From: Ilyonectria destructans
Taxonomy: Eukaryota > Ascomycota > Sordariomycetes > Hypocreales > Nectriaceae
Direction of reading: 5' to 3'
Length of the DNA stretch: 64,000 nucleotides
Assembly (NCBI GenBank): GCA_020740775.1
Contig: JAHEWK010000013.1
Location: forward strand, 1,550,001 to 1,614,000
Translations under genes and position numbers: made by a program
Notes under the pieces: generated by a model
The model's input: the letters and a program-made list of their open reading frames with translations, nothing else
The model's database searches: none
What the model was told of the DNA's origin: nothing
Shown here: positions 23,839-36,300 of the stretch, in pieces
Layout of the letters: each line of letters starts with the position of its first letter
Numbering within the stretch: position 1 is the first letter of the stretch

Positions 23839-24980
23839 TCATGTTTCTTGGCGTTCTCCGTCTTGATTGTGTGCCTCTCGATTCTCCTCCCCGTCCTCGT
23901 CGCCGTCTGATTCTTCGGCGTCTAGTGTATACCCTGGGGTACGTTCGACCAAGCCCTTGTAATAGGCCACCAGGACCTCTGGGTTCGGGACAATCTTCCA
24001 GTCAACTCGGTAGAGAAACTCGAGTTCTAATAATTTCAGCTCGGCCAATCGGACTCCGCCTACTCGCGCGTATGTGGTGTTGTTCCAGAAGGAATCGGAT
24101 AATCCCTTGGCGGCAACAGTGGCAGCGGTGATGAGGAATCGGTGAACCGTCAGGGTGTTTATAGTGAATTCCGGGTAAAGTGCGCACAGTCGGTCAATGT
24201 AGTAGACCATTGCAAGCAGGAGCGGTGGGATCAGGGTAGCATGCCTGGCCAGGCGGTGTAAATAATCGCGTACGGATATGCCTGGGGCAGTTCTGGGGTC
24301 AATGTCAGTTGGGTGCAGCGCCAAAAGTAGTCGTCGGTCAAGCCGTACCTTGAGTGAAAGCGTGTCAAGCCGCCATTTGAACTCCGTATCGCATCATTAG
24401 TCGCTATCAACTCGCCCAACATGTGCGCAATCAATTCAACCATGTCCTCTACGGGACAGAACTCATATTGCTGTGGCAGAATTTTTGGAGGTGGCGAATC
24501 GGGTTTTGGTCGCTTAGATGTCTGCTGTGATGGCGATCCCGAAGCATTCGGAGCTTGGGCGGAAGGTTGCGGCGGCGAGCTTCGTCGTTTGACAGGCGAC
24601 ACCCCGCTTTGTAGTACCTGATTCTCGCTCGGGGCCTGGGGTTGGGATGGTTGAGGGGCAGCGGCAGGGGTGTTCGCCATAGACGGAGGACGAGGGGATT
24701 TTGTGGTTTGCGCAAGAGGTTTTTGTGAGAGCGACGAGGACGAGCGTCTGTGTAAATCCATGGCCGGCCCTTGGGCGCCAGTGTCATTGGCGACGTACTG
24801 CCGCGGGCGCTGGTGTGGTGACGAGTTCATAGGGTCGGCGACACACGGGTCTGACCGTGATGAATGTCGTCGCCCGATCGCGGCAGGTTTGGGAGAGTGT
24901 TGAGGAGAGTGATGCGCATAGCGGAAGGTGGTCGGCGAGGCATTGGCGGAGGTTGACAGGATCGGTGACGTCTTCAGCAT
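23839..24980 (-). CDS. preg: Pho80-family cyclin (PREG-like), partner of a Pho85-type CDK
   Basis: Two exons, 24980-24349 and 24292-23839, joined through a split Arg codon, give 361 aa. Residues 1-170 are rich in S, P and Q and disordered. The cyclin domain runs from about 172 to 320: FCPVEDMVELIAHMLGELI, TRFHSRTAPGISVRDYLHRL, YYIDRLCALYPEFTINTL, WNNTTYARVGGV and LELEFLYRVDWKIVPNPE. These match the Neurospora PREG/yeast Pho80 pattern. With its CDK it phosphorylates and restrains the phosphate-starvation activator (NUC-1/Pho4 type). The tail is acidic. The intron is 56 nt (GTACGG..CCCCAG). Another Pcl-type cyclin is possible, but the cyclin box is closest to PREG. Confidence 0.9.
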
Positions 24981-27151
24981 GGTCTGCGGCGCATCGTCAG
25001 GTCGGGCAGTTGGGTGCGGGTGATGTGAGCAGGATGGAGTTGGAGTCGGGGTTTTTGCAGTTGAGAGATTGCGGGCGGCGGTGGTGATTGCGATGGAGTT
25101 GGGACTCGACTGACTGACAACTGACTGACTGGCTGATCGATGGATGGAGACTTGAACTGCTAGATCATGGCTTGGTCGGTTTCATGCGGGCGCGATTCGG
25201 GGTACGACATTGGGAGGAGAAGCGCTATGGACGAGAACGTTCACCGAGCAAGACAAGGCTAACAGATCAAGCGCCGTGCGATGCGGCCGTGCCTCGTGGT
25301 GGTGTGGTGCTCTGGTGCGTGGCTGTAGTGAGACGCGCGCAAAGGGCTCGTAGAGTTTGGATGTGGTGGGAATGGGCGGGCATGCCGGTCCGCCCTTTTC
25401 CGGCAAGACGGCGCGATGACCAAACAGCGTTTAGGCGTTAGTTGCCTAACACGACCTGGGGTTCTTGGCAGGCCAGGCGCGGTAGTCTTGTGGTCAGTAA
25501 GAAGAAGAGCCCAGAGCTAGAGGCCCTTCGTTGGGGCTTTCAGGGGCTCCTTGGCCGTTGCGCGCAATCGGAGAGGGGAGAGAAGCGGGTTCGGTGGTGT
25601 AAGCGTTGCGTCAAGGTACATCCTGCGATGTCTAGTTTTTCCCCCTTGCTGGCGCTGCGAGACGACGAACCGAGGGCGACTGACAAGAGAGAACAGCGCT
25701 CCGGGCGGCCAATTCTCAATCCTCTATCTCGTATCTCCTTACCCCAGACAATCGTCCCCGGAGAGATCCAACGAGGCGCGACGGCTCTAAGTTCGCCCAG
25801 GCTGGTCTGGTTCTGGCTCTGTTGGATCGTCGAGGGCCAGTCGATGCGCAACGTGGACAACGTGGATGGCAGCCGGGCTGTCAGAGGCGGCATCGTCGGC
25901 GTACATGAGGGGCCAGCTAGCAGGGCCAGGCACTGGGGTCACGGGACCCTGAATCCTTGGCTCATTTTGCTGGTGCTCAATGGAGACTCATTGCCCATTC
26001 GTTAATGGAGCATTCAAGGATAGAGCTTGCTTGATACTCGAGCCATCCATGATAAGTGCCAATTCTTGCGTTGTATGAACGGTACGACGTGCCTGGATGA
26101 CAGCCCTGTTCCAGAAAGAATGGGTCAAGGAAGCCTGCATTGCTTCCAGAAGTTTGTTGCCCTGCTAGCTGCTGAGTTGCCGCATGGACACACAGACCGC
26201 CCAGCTTCGTCGTCTATCCACGGTCATGGCCATGGGCTACGCAGCGCGGTGAGACGTGTAAGCGTTTAGCCGCGTCCAGGGTCTACAGTTAAGTTTTCTC
26301 ACTGCACAAGGGCGACCAGTCGTTCCACTTTTTGACATCCATGACCATGTACGAAGGCCGGCGCAGGAAGTTTACTACGTAGACGATATGCGACGGATCA
26401 AGGGAGACAAAAGAGCCTTGCCGGAGCTCTCCCCTAAAAAATAGAAATAGACAAGTACTTCACTGTTATATTGTACTCCGTTGGATACTTTAGGTTAGTA
26501 CCTATCTAAACCCTCACTTTAGGAGAATAAGAACTAAACTTTACTTTCTACGCCAGCCTTAGTATCGGCTTTCGGGGTCGATAGAACCCAGGTAAGGAAA
26601 AAGGTCATGAGACGACCTGCCAACTATACAAGGTACAAAAATGATCATGACAACCCTCTAGTTGTCGTCAGACCAATGCGAGTCCACCGTGGCGGCTCAT
26701 GACAGCCCTGCAATCGCAAGCCCTGCCGTCGGGTGTCAACAGGTCTCGTCATGCTCCAATGCTCCCACTTCCAGCTGCTCGTCGGCTTATCGGGTGGTGC
26801 GAGGCCGATAAGCCAGACACGTGCCATGCCGCTCCTCGGAGCCGCCAAATCTTGACGTGATCGCCCTGCAACGCCGCGTCCCCAGATGACCCCATATCCA
26901 CTGCATCGTTAATTGTTTGACCTCCATCACGGCTCCCGTCATCGCTTCTTTCGCTCGCCCTACTGTATTCGGGCGTGTTGTCTTCTTCTGGTGTTTGCCT
27001 AAGCTCGACTGGCTGGCGCATTGGACTTGGCGCTGATACAAACACCATCAGGCTTCCTACAACTACCCTGCCTACATCGAACCATCATCGCAGCTACCCT
27101 CACCCATCCACAACCCGGCTCTCCATCACCTTCGCCACACCTCCAGTCTTC
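24981..27151. other. Divergent intergenic region between the cyclin and GID5
   Basis: About 2.2 kb shared by two divergent promoters. No convincing gene is seen; a 187-codon plus-strand frame at 25442-26005 has no recognisable features. The stretch from 26440 to 26640 is more AT-rich. Confidence 0.5.
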
Positions 27152-30100
27152 ATGGCTCGCCCGCAAAGCCCTCCGATACTTTCCCAGCTCCGAAGCGCCC
27201 GAACGTTGCCCGAGCAAGCCGCCGCCCTGCGAGCTCTCAAGAATGAAATAGTTGGTCATATTCAGAAGAAGGAGCTATGGATCAGCTTGGGCGTCCTTGA
27301 TCCCATCGTCAGGACACTCGCCACGGCTAGGTCGCCGGCGAAGCCCAACGGCAAGGATGCACGTTTCCCTCAGGTGCAACGACATCTGTCGGAGGAGGAG
27401 AGCGTAAGGCTACAGGCCCTTCAGCTGGTTGCTTGCTTTGCAAATGGTACAGCTTCATCCGCCGCGATGCATCTCCGATGGCCTTTTTATCACATGGACT
27501 AACACAATAGAACAGGAGGACCTACTTTCCTCGCTCCCCTCCACGCAGCGAGGGCGCTCCCTGCGCTTTTGGCCAACATCTCTCCCTTCACGAATGCTCC
27601 CCACCTGGTTGTCGCGGCACTCAGGGCGTTGACGGACATCGCAGATGCCTCTGCCTTGGCCCCTGCGTCATCGCCATTTGACCTCGAGTCGCTTGCGGAT
27701 GCCATTTTCTCGACACAATACCTCGAATCATTCGGTGCTATGCTATCAATTTCCTCCACAAATCACCTCCTTCAGTCTCAGGTACCACTTGCAGCCGGCC
27801 TGATATCTCGCCTTTGCCGAGAGGACCGACACCAGCATGCTTTGGCAACAGCGGGCATTCTAGATGCTCTTTCAACACGGTTGGCCAGCGTTGCCGTTGC
27901 CCGCGGCCATGTAGTCCCTGGTGCCGATACGTTGGCACACACTGAGGGCCTCTTCGAAGCCTTCCCGGAACCCGCACCCAAAAGCCTAAGGCTCAGGCCA
28001 ATACTGGAGGCCATCGCAGCGATTATCGGGGACTCCAAATACCGCACTCATCGACTCGTAAATTCTCCTTCGATCCTCGCCGTCTTCCCTCCCATCAAGT
28101 TCGAGCGAGCGGGCGAGACAGCAGAGTCCAAGCAGGATCAAGAATACCCCGGGTTTGGGAACCCGCGCCAGCAACCGTTGACTGCGATGGAGTACATCCT
28201 ACCAATCAATATATCGAGACCATTGTCCACGTCTCCCTACGGCTCCGGTGTGGTTTCAGATTCCCAGTCTTCAAGCCGGTCATCTCTCAGCAAGTTTAGC
28301 TCTTCAGCAATATGGGATTCCCCGCGCCCTCAGCCGGCTGGCGCTAACCTTGACGGGGACTCGGAAGAGGTCGAAAGTCCCTTCGTCCCCTGGCTTGTGT
28401 ATCTTGTGAGGTCTTCGGATGAGTACGAACGACTACTCGCTTCTTCTATCCTTGCTGCATTGATCAAGGGCGGGGTAGGAAGCAAGTCTCTTAGAGAGAC
28501 AACACTTGGGCTCCTTGTGGTGCCGTTGCTCGTTGACATGGTCGCCAAGAACGACAAGGACGCCTCGGATGTGGACGAGCTCGATACCACCAAGCGCACA
28601 ATTCTCGAGCAAGCACCTGTAGTTTTGGCCCGCATGGTTGTGGATAGCGACTATCTTCAAAAGTCAGCCTATGACTGCGACGCCGTCAAGGTCCTGAGCA
28701 AGCTCTTGAAACACGCATATACCCCGGTTCAGAACACGACCCAACCGCGGTACTGGTCGCCACTTCCCGACACCGAGATGGACGTTGAGGACTCCACCCC
28801 TCTTACACAGCTCGGTGAGGATGGTCAGAACAGCCTGCTCATTCATCGACTCAAAGTGCGCGAGGGCACCCTCAAGGCAATTGCGGCGCTTGCAGGAGGT
28901 AGTGAGGACTACAGGAAGGCATTCCTGGCGGAAGAAATTGTTTCATACGTGGTGGAGTCTCTGTCAGAATTCCCGAGGAAACCCAAGTCTATCAAAGAGA
29001 GGACCGACAAGACAAACGACCATGCCCCCAGGCAGACCGCCACGGCAGGATATGGCGCCAACCCTGCGGGTGTAATAATCGCCGGATGCCATGTCGTCAG
29101 GATGCTGTCGCGTTCAGTCAGCACCCTGCGGACAGCCCTGGTTGATCATGGTGTTGCTCTGCCTGTCTTCCGGTTCATGAAGCATCCCGACGTCAATATC
29201 CAGATTGCTGCCACGGCGACCATCATCAACCTGGTCGTCGAGGTGAGCCCTGTTCGGGAGGTGAGTTAAATACGGCCTTCTAAGTACGCTGCAGCATTAC
29301 TGACTATCTTAGCTCCTAACTGAAAACGGCGTTATGAAAGTACTATGCGAGCATGCTCATTCCGACAACCCAGCACTTCGTCTCAATGCACTCTGGGCCC
29401 TGAAGCATTTTGTTGATGCCGTGGGCCCTGAGCTCAAGAAGGCTTGTCTGGAAAAGCTGGAAACTGAGTACTTGGTACAGCTCATTTGCGATGACACAGA
29501 GGACTCGACGCTACACATGGCCCAGGAGAGGGAAACCTCGGGCATAGATATGGATGACGATATGGAGATGGAGCCATCCGACGTACCGCATCGATGGCTC
29601 TATGCGTCGAATGGACTCGTGCGAGAATTGGACTCTTCGCAGTCAACCAAGCTACGCCAGGCAGAGGACAAGCTTGCTGCGGTTCGAGAGTCAGAACTGA
29701 ACCCCGTGCGAAGGGCACGAAACGATGATTTGGCGATCCAAGAACAGGGTCTCAATTTCATCCAAAACTTGATTGGAAGACCAGAGGCCGGATTAGCGTC
29801 GGAAACGACTAGCGAAACTGCCGAGATGGTTGACCATCTGTTCAATGAGCTCGGACAGGATCGCATGTTTGAGATTCTGGCATCCAAGCTCCGGGCCAAG
29901 GTGCTCCACCCATTCTCCCGCCGCACTCCGGTGGCCGGCCGAGAGACCCGGGTGCTCCACCCACAGGCTAAGATCATCATGGCGGTCATCTACATCCTGG
30001 TCCACATGGCGGCGAGCATCCCGCGACATCGGCAATTGGTTATTGCACAGACGGAACTGCTGAAGCTCTTGGCGCAGCAGGCTAGCAGCAAGGATCGGGA

Positions 30101-30308
30101 AGTGCGGGTGGCGCTCTGCCACCTGATCATCAACTTGACATGGCAGGAAGACGACGGCGAGGCCCAGTCTTGCGCCCAGAGGGCACAGGAGCTGAGAAAA
30201 TTGGGGTTCCACACCAAGATGGAGACGCTGAAGCAACAGGATGGGGACCTGGATGTGCGGGAACGGGCGAAGACGGCAGTGTGGCAGATACAACAGGCCA
30301 CTTACTAG
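27152..30308 (+). CDS. gid5: Armadillo-repeat subunit of the GID/CTLH ubiquitin ligase (Gid5/Vid28, ARMC8-like)
   Basis: Three exons, 27152-27446, 27516-29260 and 29313-30308, give 1011 aa. The start MARPQSPPILSQLRSARTLP is followed by helical repeats typical of armadillo folds, for example HLVVAALRALTDIADAS, NPALRLNALWALKHFVDAVG and REVRVALCHLIINLTW. The linkers near residues 320 and 590 are low in complexity. The last 200 residues (DDLAIQEQGLNFIQNLIGRP and AKIIMAVIYILVHMAASIP) fit the conserved C-terminal half of Vid28/ARMC8. In yeast, Gid5 holds the substrate receptor Gid4 and directs degradation of gluconeogenic enzymes. Intron 1 is 69 nt and uses the CAG at 27513-27515; an earlier AG would break the frame. 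Intron 2 is 52 nt. Confidence 0.87.
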
Positions 30309-31878
30309 CTGAGCGATGGGATATCACCGTCTACGCGAAGGGTGTGTATTTTATACAAGGAAAAGAGGCCACAAAAGCGTTACGGTCCGGGTCTGAACAG
30401 TAGCAGGACGTGTATCCATACTTTTACGTATGTAATTTCTCATGACATGGAATCATCTAGCATGCTACGGTACTAGCATTAATCTCATGATGTCATCCTG
30501 GATGTTAACTCTACTACCGGACAGAGAGCCTCGCGATTTCGGAACATGGGTAGTGTCGAGTTTGGTGGAACTCGTGACTGTCTTGGGTGGGACTAAGTAG
30601 CTGGTTGGCGATCGATCTAATTGATGTGAAGGGCGTATTCGTACAAGTTAACGTGAACCAGTACATGACAATGTGTGGTAGTTTCTGCATGCAACGTGGG
30701 GAATAGTAGTACTGTTTGCACACACAAGTATGGAAAGGACCCTTGATACTAATTCTTAGTATTAATTCCTCACGATTGGTTTTTTTCTCTCCATGTACTT
30801 AGTGTCTTGGATTTAGGGAGGAGGGTAGGCTTCAGGCCAAATATGTCCCCTTCGACTTCGCGCAGAGGAGCAAGATGGTAGGGGACTGAGAGGTGGTGTT
30901 GCTGATCCTACCCTACAGTAAACCGATATCGGTAGTCACATCTCATCATCACTTTGCAATATGCAAGGTCTTTATGAAATCACACCGACGTCAATGATCT
31001 CCCGCCATGATCCTGGCTATAATCCGCATCCGATACAATTCCAGCCCATCACAGACGATTCGTCCCATTGAGCGCAACCCCATGACGCCCGGGCCGGAAC
31101 TTGCGGAGCTCAAGTGGCATGACAATATGGTGAGTCAACGACTTTAGTCGGTGCCGGGACTTGACGTCGCATTGGATAGAAAAAAAGATCCTGCATCTGC
31201 CGGCAGGGCTGGTGAGGGTTGCCAAATCCCGAGCTTGCCGGGTCTTTGCGAGAATCGATGGTTATGGTGTTGTGATATGTCTCGGTACTTGTCTCAGTGC
31301 GTAGGTTAAGCTTCACTGTATGCCTGCCTACCCTAAAGGATTGATCGTCACTACTGGTGGTGTGATGGTTCTGCGGGACACTGGGCTGACAAATGGTCTA
31401 CGTCAAGGTGTTATACATAGCATCAACCGAGAGGGGAGAAAGCTCTTGTATCGGTACTCGTGCATCGTCGTGATTTGTTTCACGTCAGCGACGCGGGCTG
31501 TCCAACCACCAAGACGCATCAACACTTTCTCGCACGGCTGTCATGAGATGTTGCCCATCCTACTTCTCCCCTCCAGGATTTTTGCCCAATCGGCGTTGGT
31601 GGAAGACAACAGCTTATGCACTTGTGAGGCCAGGGGAGCGAAAGCTCCTGGCAAGTGAGTGTAACCGGAGCATGCTAATGACGAAGGTATGAGCAAGGGA
31701 TTCTATATAAGACTATGCAAGAGACGACCGTGTCTTAAGTTTCTCGCACCCCTCAATCACCCTGGTGGCTTGTTATATGCAACATCAACTGTAAACCCTC
31801 AGTGGCCGATATAATCTCGGTTTGTGCTCGATCTAGCCCGCCATCACACTGCAAAGTGAAGACATATCCGCCGTCGCC
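30309..31878. other. Intergenic region between GID5 and the opsin-like gene
   Basis: About 1.6 kb. It contains a possible small spliced frame at 31007-31304, described under findings, and otherwise nothing I can recognise. Confidence 0.5.
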
Positions 31879-32921
31879 ATGCCAGCCATCTACATACGCA
31901 ACGACGCTCTTGACGTCAACCCGCCGGCAGGCGGCAGTCACCTTTCCAAGGGAGGTTCCGACTGGCTTTGGGCCGTGATGGCCATCTACACCGTCTGCTT
32001 CGTACGTGCAACCCTATCAACTCTCATGTCCAAGCTGACTTACACGGAACTAGCTTGGCTACTTCGTCCTCGGCCTTAGGCCGCGCCATGGCGAGAAGAT
32101 CTTCCATTACCTCTTCACCATTGCGCTGCTCGTCGGTGCTATCGCTTACTTTGCCATGGCATCGGACCTCGGCTTTTCTGTTGTCGTGACGTCCCTGAAC
32201 AGGGGCCATGCCGCCACGTACCAGGTTTTCTTTGTCAAGTACATCAACTGGGTTGTCTCGTTTGCCGTTGCAATCATTGCGCTTGGATTGCTCAGCGGTG
32301 TAAGCTGGGCGACCATCTTCTTCAATGTTGCCCTTGCTTGGACTTGGTACGTGTATCCCGTCTGGAGTATTGTGAGCAGGGGAAGACGCGTGCGGAGTGG
32401 ATTTGCTGACATTTTGTGAAAGGATCATTGCCTATCTCTGTTCCGCATACGTCGCCACCTCGTACAAATGGGGTTTCTACGCCTTTGGCACCGTCGCCTG
32501 GCTGCTCCTCGCCGTACAAACCCTCTGGATCGGTCTCAGGTCCGCGACCCGCGTGAACGTCCGCCGCGACTACGTCTTGATGGCGGGCTGGCTCAACCTG
32601 CTGTGGCTGCTGTACCCCATTGCCTTTGCCGTCTCGGACGGTGGCAACACTATTAGCGTCACCAAGAGCCTCGTCTACTTTGGCATCCTTGATGTCTTGA
32701 TGATTCCCGGCCTCGCGCTTCTCTTCCTGTTCCTCTCCCGCAAGTGGGACTATGGCCATTTGAACCTGCACTTTACGCAGTACGGCCGCGTCGCTGGTAG
32801 GGACGGCGTGTTCCCCGAGAAGGCACCCGCGCCGGCTACGGGTGCACCGGCTACAAGTGCGCCAGGCACGAGTGCGCCAGCGACGACACAGCCCGGTGTT
32901 GTTGCACCCAAGGACGAATGA
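31879..32921 (+). CDS. Opsin-related seven-helix membrane protein without retinal lysine (Hsp30/YRO2-like)
   Basis: Three exons, 31879-32001, 32054-32346 and 32423-32921, give 304 aa with seven predicted membrane helices and a Pro/Ala/Thr-rich tail. Order and motifs match microbial rhodopsins: helix C has KYINWVVSF at 103-111, helix F has WLNLLWLLYP, and helix G has FGILDVLMIPG. By alignment to bacteriorhodopsin the Schiff-base Lys is Ile233, the proton acceptor Asp85 is Asn106, and Asp212 is kept as Asp229. It therefore should not bind retinal covalently. Fungal opsin-related proteins and yeast Hsp30, Yro2 and Mrh1 share this loss; they sit in the plasma membrane and respond to stress, possibly tuning the H+-ATPase. 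Introns are 52 and 76 nt with good sites. Confidence 0.9.
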
Positions 32922-33342
32922 ACCTAGTCCGAGGATGATGGACAATATGCCAGACAAGCTGGTGAAGAGTGGGAGGAGAATGATGATGCCGGAGGATGTT
33001 GCAATGCTGGAATGGTGGAAATGGCTCGCTCGTTGGATTCTCATTGCGCAATGTTGAAATGGAGTTGAGATACCCTCATTTGAACGGGAAAAGGATACCC
33101 GCCAGTTCTGTACACAGAATACCCTTGATTACTGCAACAATAATATCTAATAAAGTCTGCTTATTTACTGTCCTTGGAAATATTTCCTATTTCGCCTTGT
33201 TAGCTGTGACATGCTGTTACTCACTTAAGTGACTCGTTGCTAGAGGTATTGCAACCCGAGCGCAGGCCTATTTGCACGCAGGTGATATGAGAAAATTCAA
33301 TTACTTTACTCGGCACTTAATAACACAAAAGATACTATACAA

Positions 33343-33367
33343 TACTTTATTTTCTCTACATAAAGTA
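33343..33367. repeat. Inverted repeat TACTTTAT/ATAAAGTA
   Basis: A perfect 8-bp inverted repeat with a 9-nt loop in an AT-rich patch. It could be a 3'-end or element relic, or chance in A/T-rich DNA. Confidence 0.5.
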
Positions 33368-36300
33368 AAATAAGCCCTGAGACATAAACCCTCAGACAGT
33401 TGATATAATACCCTTCATATAATCAGCATATATGTTGCTCCGTAAGTGTAGACTGATATGCACACTGCATCTGGTGAGGCTGAATCGAGCGGGTTACAGT
33501 ATTTAAGTGGCGCTTATACAAACGGCAATTCTGATGCGTGCAGAAGCAATACGGGTGCGTGCGACTAATACCACTTGGTCAAATGCCCAACTGCAAGCAG
33601 ACCCAACGACGCCGCCAGCGAGACAATAGAGGCCAATTGGCTCGAGTCAGAAGCAACAGCCGCGCGATGCCGAGAGACGATGCCGAATTCCAGCTGCTCG
33701 CAAATGTTGAGCTAGGTCTAGATCCATGGCTTGAGAAGCTGAACTCTGCTGAATTGTGGGCTAAGACATGAGACAACAAAGACGAGAACGGGCCTTGGGC
33801 TTGTGGGAACTGGCGTGGGCTAGAGGCTTCTACGCCAGTCTCGATCCCTTCGAATGGGGTGGAAAAGTAGGTCGACGCGTGGGACTCCACACACTCTCTG
33901 GCCGAGTACCACGGAAGCCGTGCTTCTCACTAGTTCCTCTATGGAAGCTTGCGAATGGAACCATTCCAAGGCGGTCACCGCATGTACTAGACACCTGGCT
34001 CGCCTGCGCCAGGACTGAACTGTTGCCCAACCCAGCCACGCTGCAGCATCGTCGCCTCGTTCGCTGCTACGCCGCCGGGCGTGACCCAACCAACATCCAA
34101 GCTGGCCGTACAAACGAGATGGATATATAGTGGCGCAAGCCACTGTAGTGACGAGGCCAGGATGGGAGAAGCCACTCCCAATCCAACTAAGACATGCATA
34201 TGGCCTCACCCGGGGCGAGGGAGAGGGTCTCGCGGAGGCAACACGCTTTCCCCACGTGGGCGGAGAGGGCCAAGCTGCGGCGGAACGATGCAGAGCCCTC
34301 TTTTTTTCATTTACTTGCGGCCGCGACTGTGACAGTTGCAGTATCAGCCCACCCAACACGGCCGAAATCCCCCGGAGGCGCGCGGAGGCTGGCCGACACC
34401 GAGCTTCGGGGGTGGAGAAGTGATCGCCACGGGGGATAACGGGTGTCCACCCGGATGGGTCTTCCGGCCAAAATACCCGGCATTTACAGATCGTTAGGGG
34501 ATGTGACGAGGTGGCAGACGACAATAAGAGGTTTGGCGTCTTGAGGAGCAGATTGCGTTAGAGGCTTGCTGGATCCAAGCGAGAAACGGGAATGCCGTCG
34601 GCAGAGCGGTAGAGGCTAAGTGGCACTACTTGGCGTTGGCCTGGGAGCCAAATCGCCAGTGAGGTAGGTAGGTGTCACAGTCCTGCGACTCACAGCAAGT
34701 CCAGAGACGAGGAAGGGTGCATGCAGTTGTAAGACACGGACTGTGCAGTGCATGTAGGGCACAAAGGCCGAGACCAGTCTAAGGCGGAAAATCCTCTGGG
34801 CATGCTGCATGTTTGCTTCTTTACAATTGCGTCTACCAGCCTCCTCGCAGGCGGAGGTATCAGTCAAACATACGCCTCTCAGTTGGATGTACGGAGGGAG
34901 TCACAGGAAAAGGAGTTCCGGTCCTGTTTGCCACAAACTCAAGGAACATTCCTGACAGGGCCGGTAGGTAGCCTCTGCTGAACCTGAGGAGCAACGGAGT
35001 CGCACTACGCTGTAGGACCAACGTGGCAAACGCCAGACTAAAGTGAAGTATAAAACGCCTGCAACTGAGGGCTCCGCTTGGCAGCTCCGGTCCTGCGGTG
35101 ATAGGTGACAGGTGACCAGTGACGGCCGGCAGCGGAGGCGAGAATCGCGCAAAGCTTCTTTTGCTTGGTGGATTGTCGGCTGGTGTTGTCATGTGCAACT
35201 GGACGCCTCGTCAACCCTAGAGCACAGCTAACGGCATGATGGCCAATGTTGTGGTTCCTACGTCGTATACAGCACTTGGCATTTTCGAATATGTAGCAAA
35301 CAATTGGGCCCAGATCACAACTCGCAGATGCAGAGCGATTATGTACCATCAGCCCGAAAGAGATCCGTGCTGGGTTTGAGTTGACCATCGATGCGCCAAG
35401 CATCAGGATCTGCCCGTAGACTGGCCAAGGGGTGATATGGCGCAGCGTGCGGGCGTACGGCTGAAGCCACTGCCCTCATCGCGACTCTGTCCAGGAGACT
35501 GAGACTCTAGAACCAGGACTGAGTCCCCCCGACCGTCTGGGTTAGGCCGGGTGAGTTCCGATGAGGCAAGTGAGACAAATGCCGGCGTTGAATGAGGGGA
35601 TGGAACACGGATGGGCTCGCGGCTGAGGACTCACATTACGCGCCCGGTGCTCCCTGGCAATACGGGGAATTGCTAGGATGCCCGAGGCGAAGGTATTATG
35701 CCACAGCATGCTATGTCATATCACAGGGCAGATATATACTACAGTCCTGTATTTGAAACCGGGGCCTTTCGACTTGACAGGTTGTATGTGTGGTGGTGAC
35801 AGCGGAAGCAGAGGCTCTATCCGAGCGGATGGGCCGCCACACCGTGCTTTGGCTTGGCGTCAGATTCCTGGCTGGTTTGACGTTTGCCAGGTGGCTAAAG
35901 CTGGCGAATGGTGAGGGTGATCGTTATGAATACCTCATCTTCACAGAGACATTGTGTTGTCTCGGGGTGAAGATTGCGGGGAATTGCCATGCTGGTATTT
36001 CTTGGTAGGGCTAGAGGTAAGGATGGATATGGACACTATATTGTGAAAGTCTGGGACTCACAGTGCAGTGAGTGAGTGTATCTGTACGCCGAATGGACAC
36101 CGGGGCGTGTTAGTTATGTCAAGACATGATTCAGAGAAGCTCTGGGCCAGCCTACGTGTCTGGCTGTCGGGACACGGCTGGTATGCAGGGCGGCATGGTT
36201 CGGAGAGCTTGCAAAGTTATTTTCCGTCGGTTTCCCCCAGTCCCTTGGTTTGGGAGACGACGGCAGGACGGTTGAGAGTTGTTTGCCCGCGGGAAGAGGG

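Noticed and set aside
1..25000. A phosphate gene cluster (VTC subunit and PREG cyclin in one window)
   Set aside because: They are 23 kb apart, separated by several unrelated genes. Fungal phosphate genes are normally scattered, so this is coincidence.
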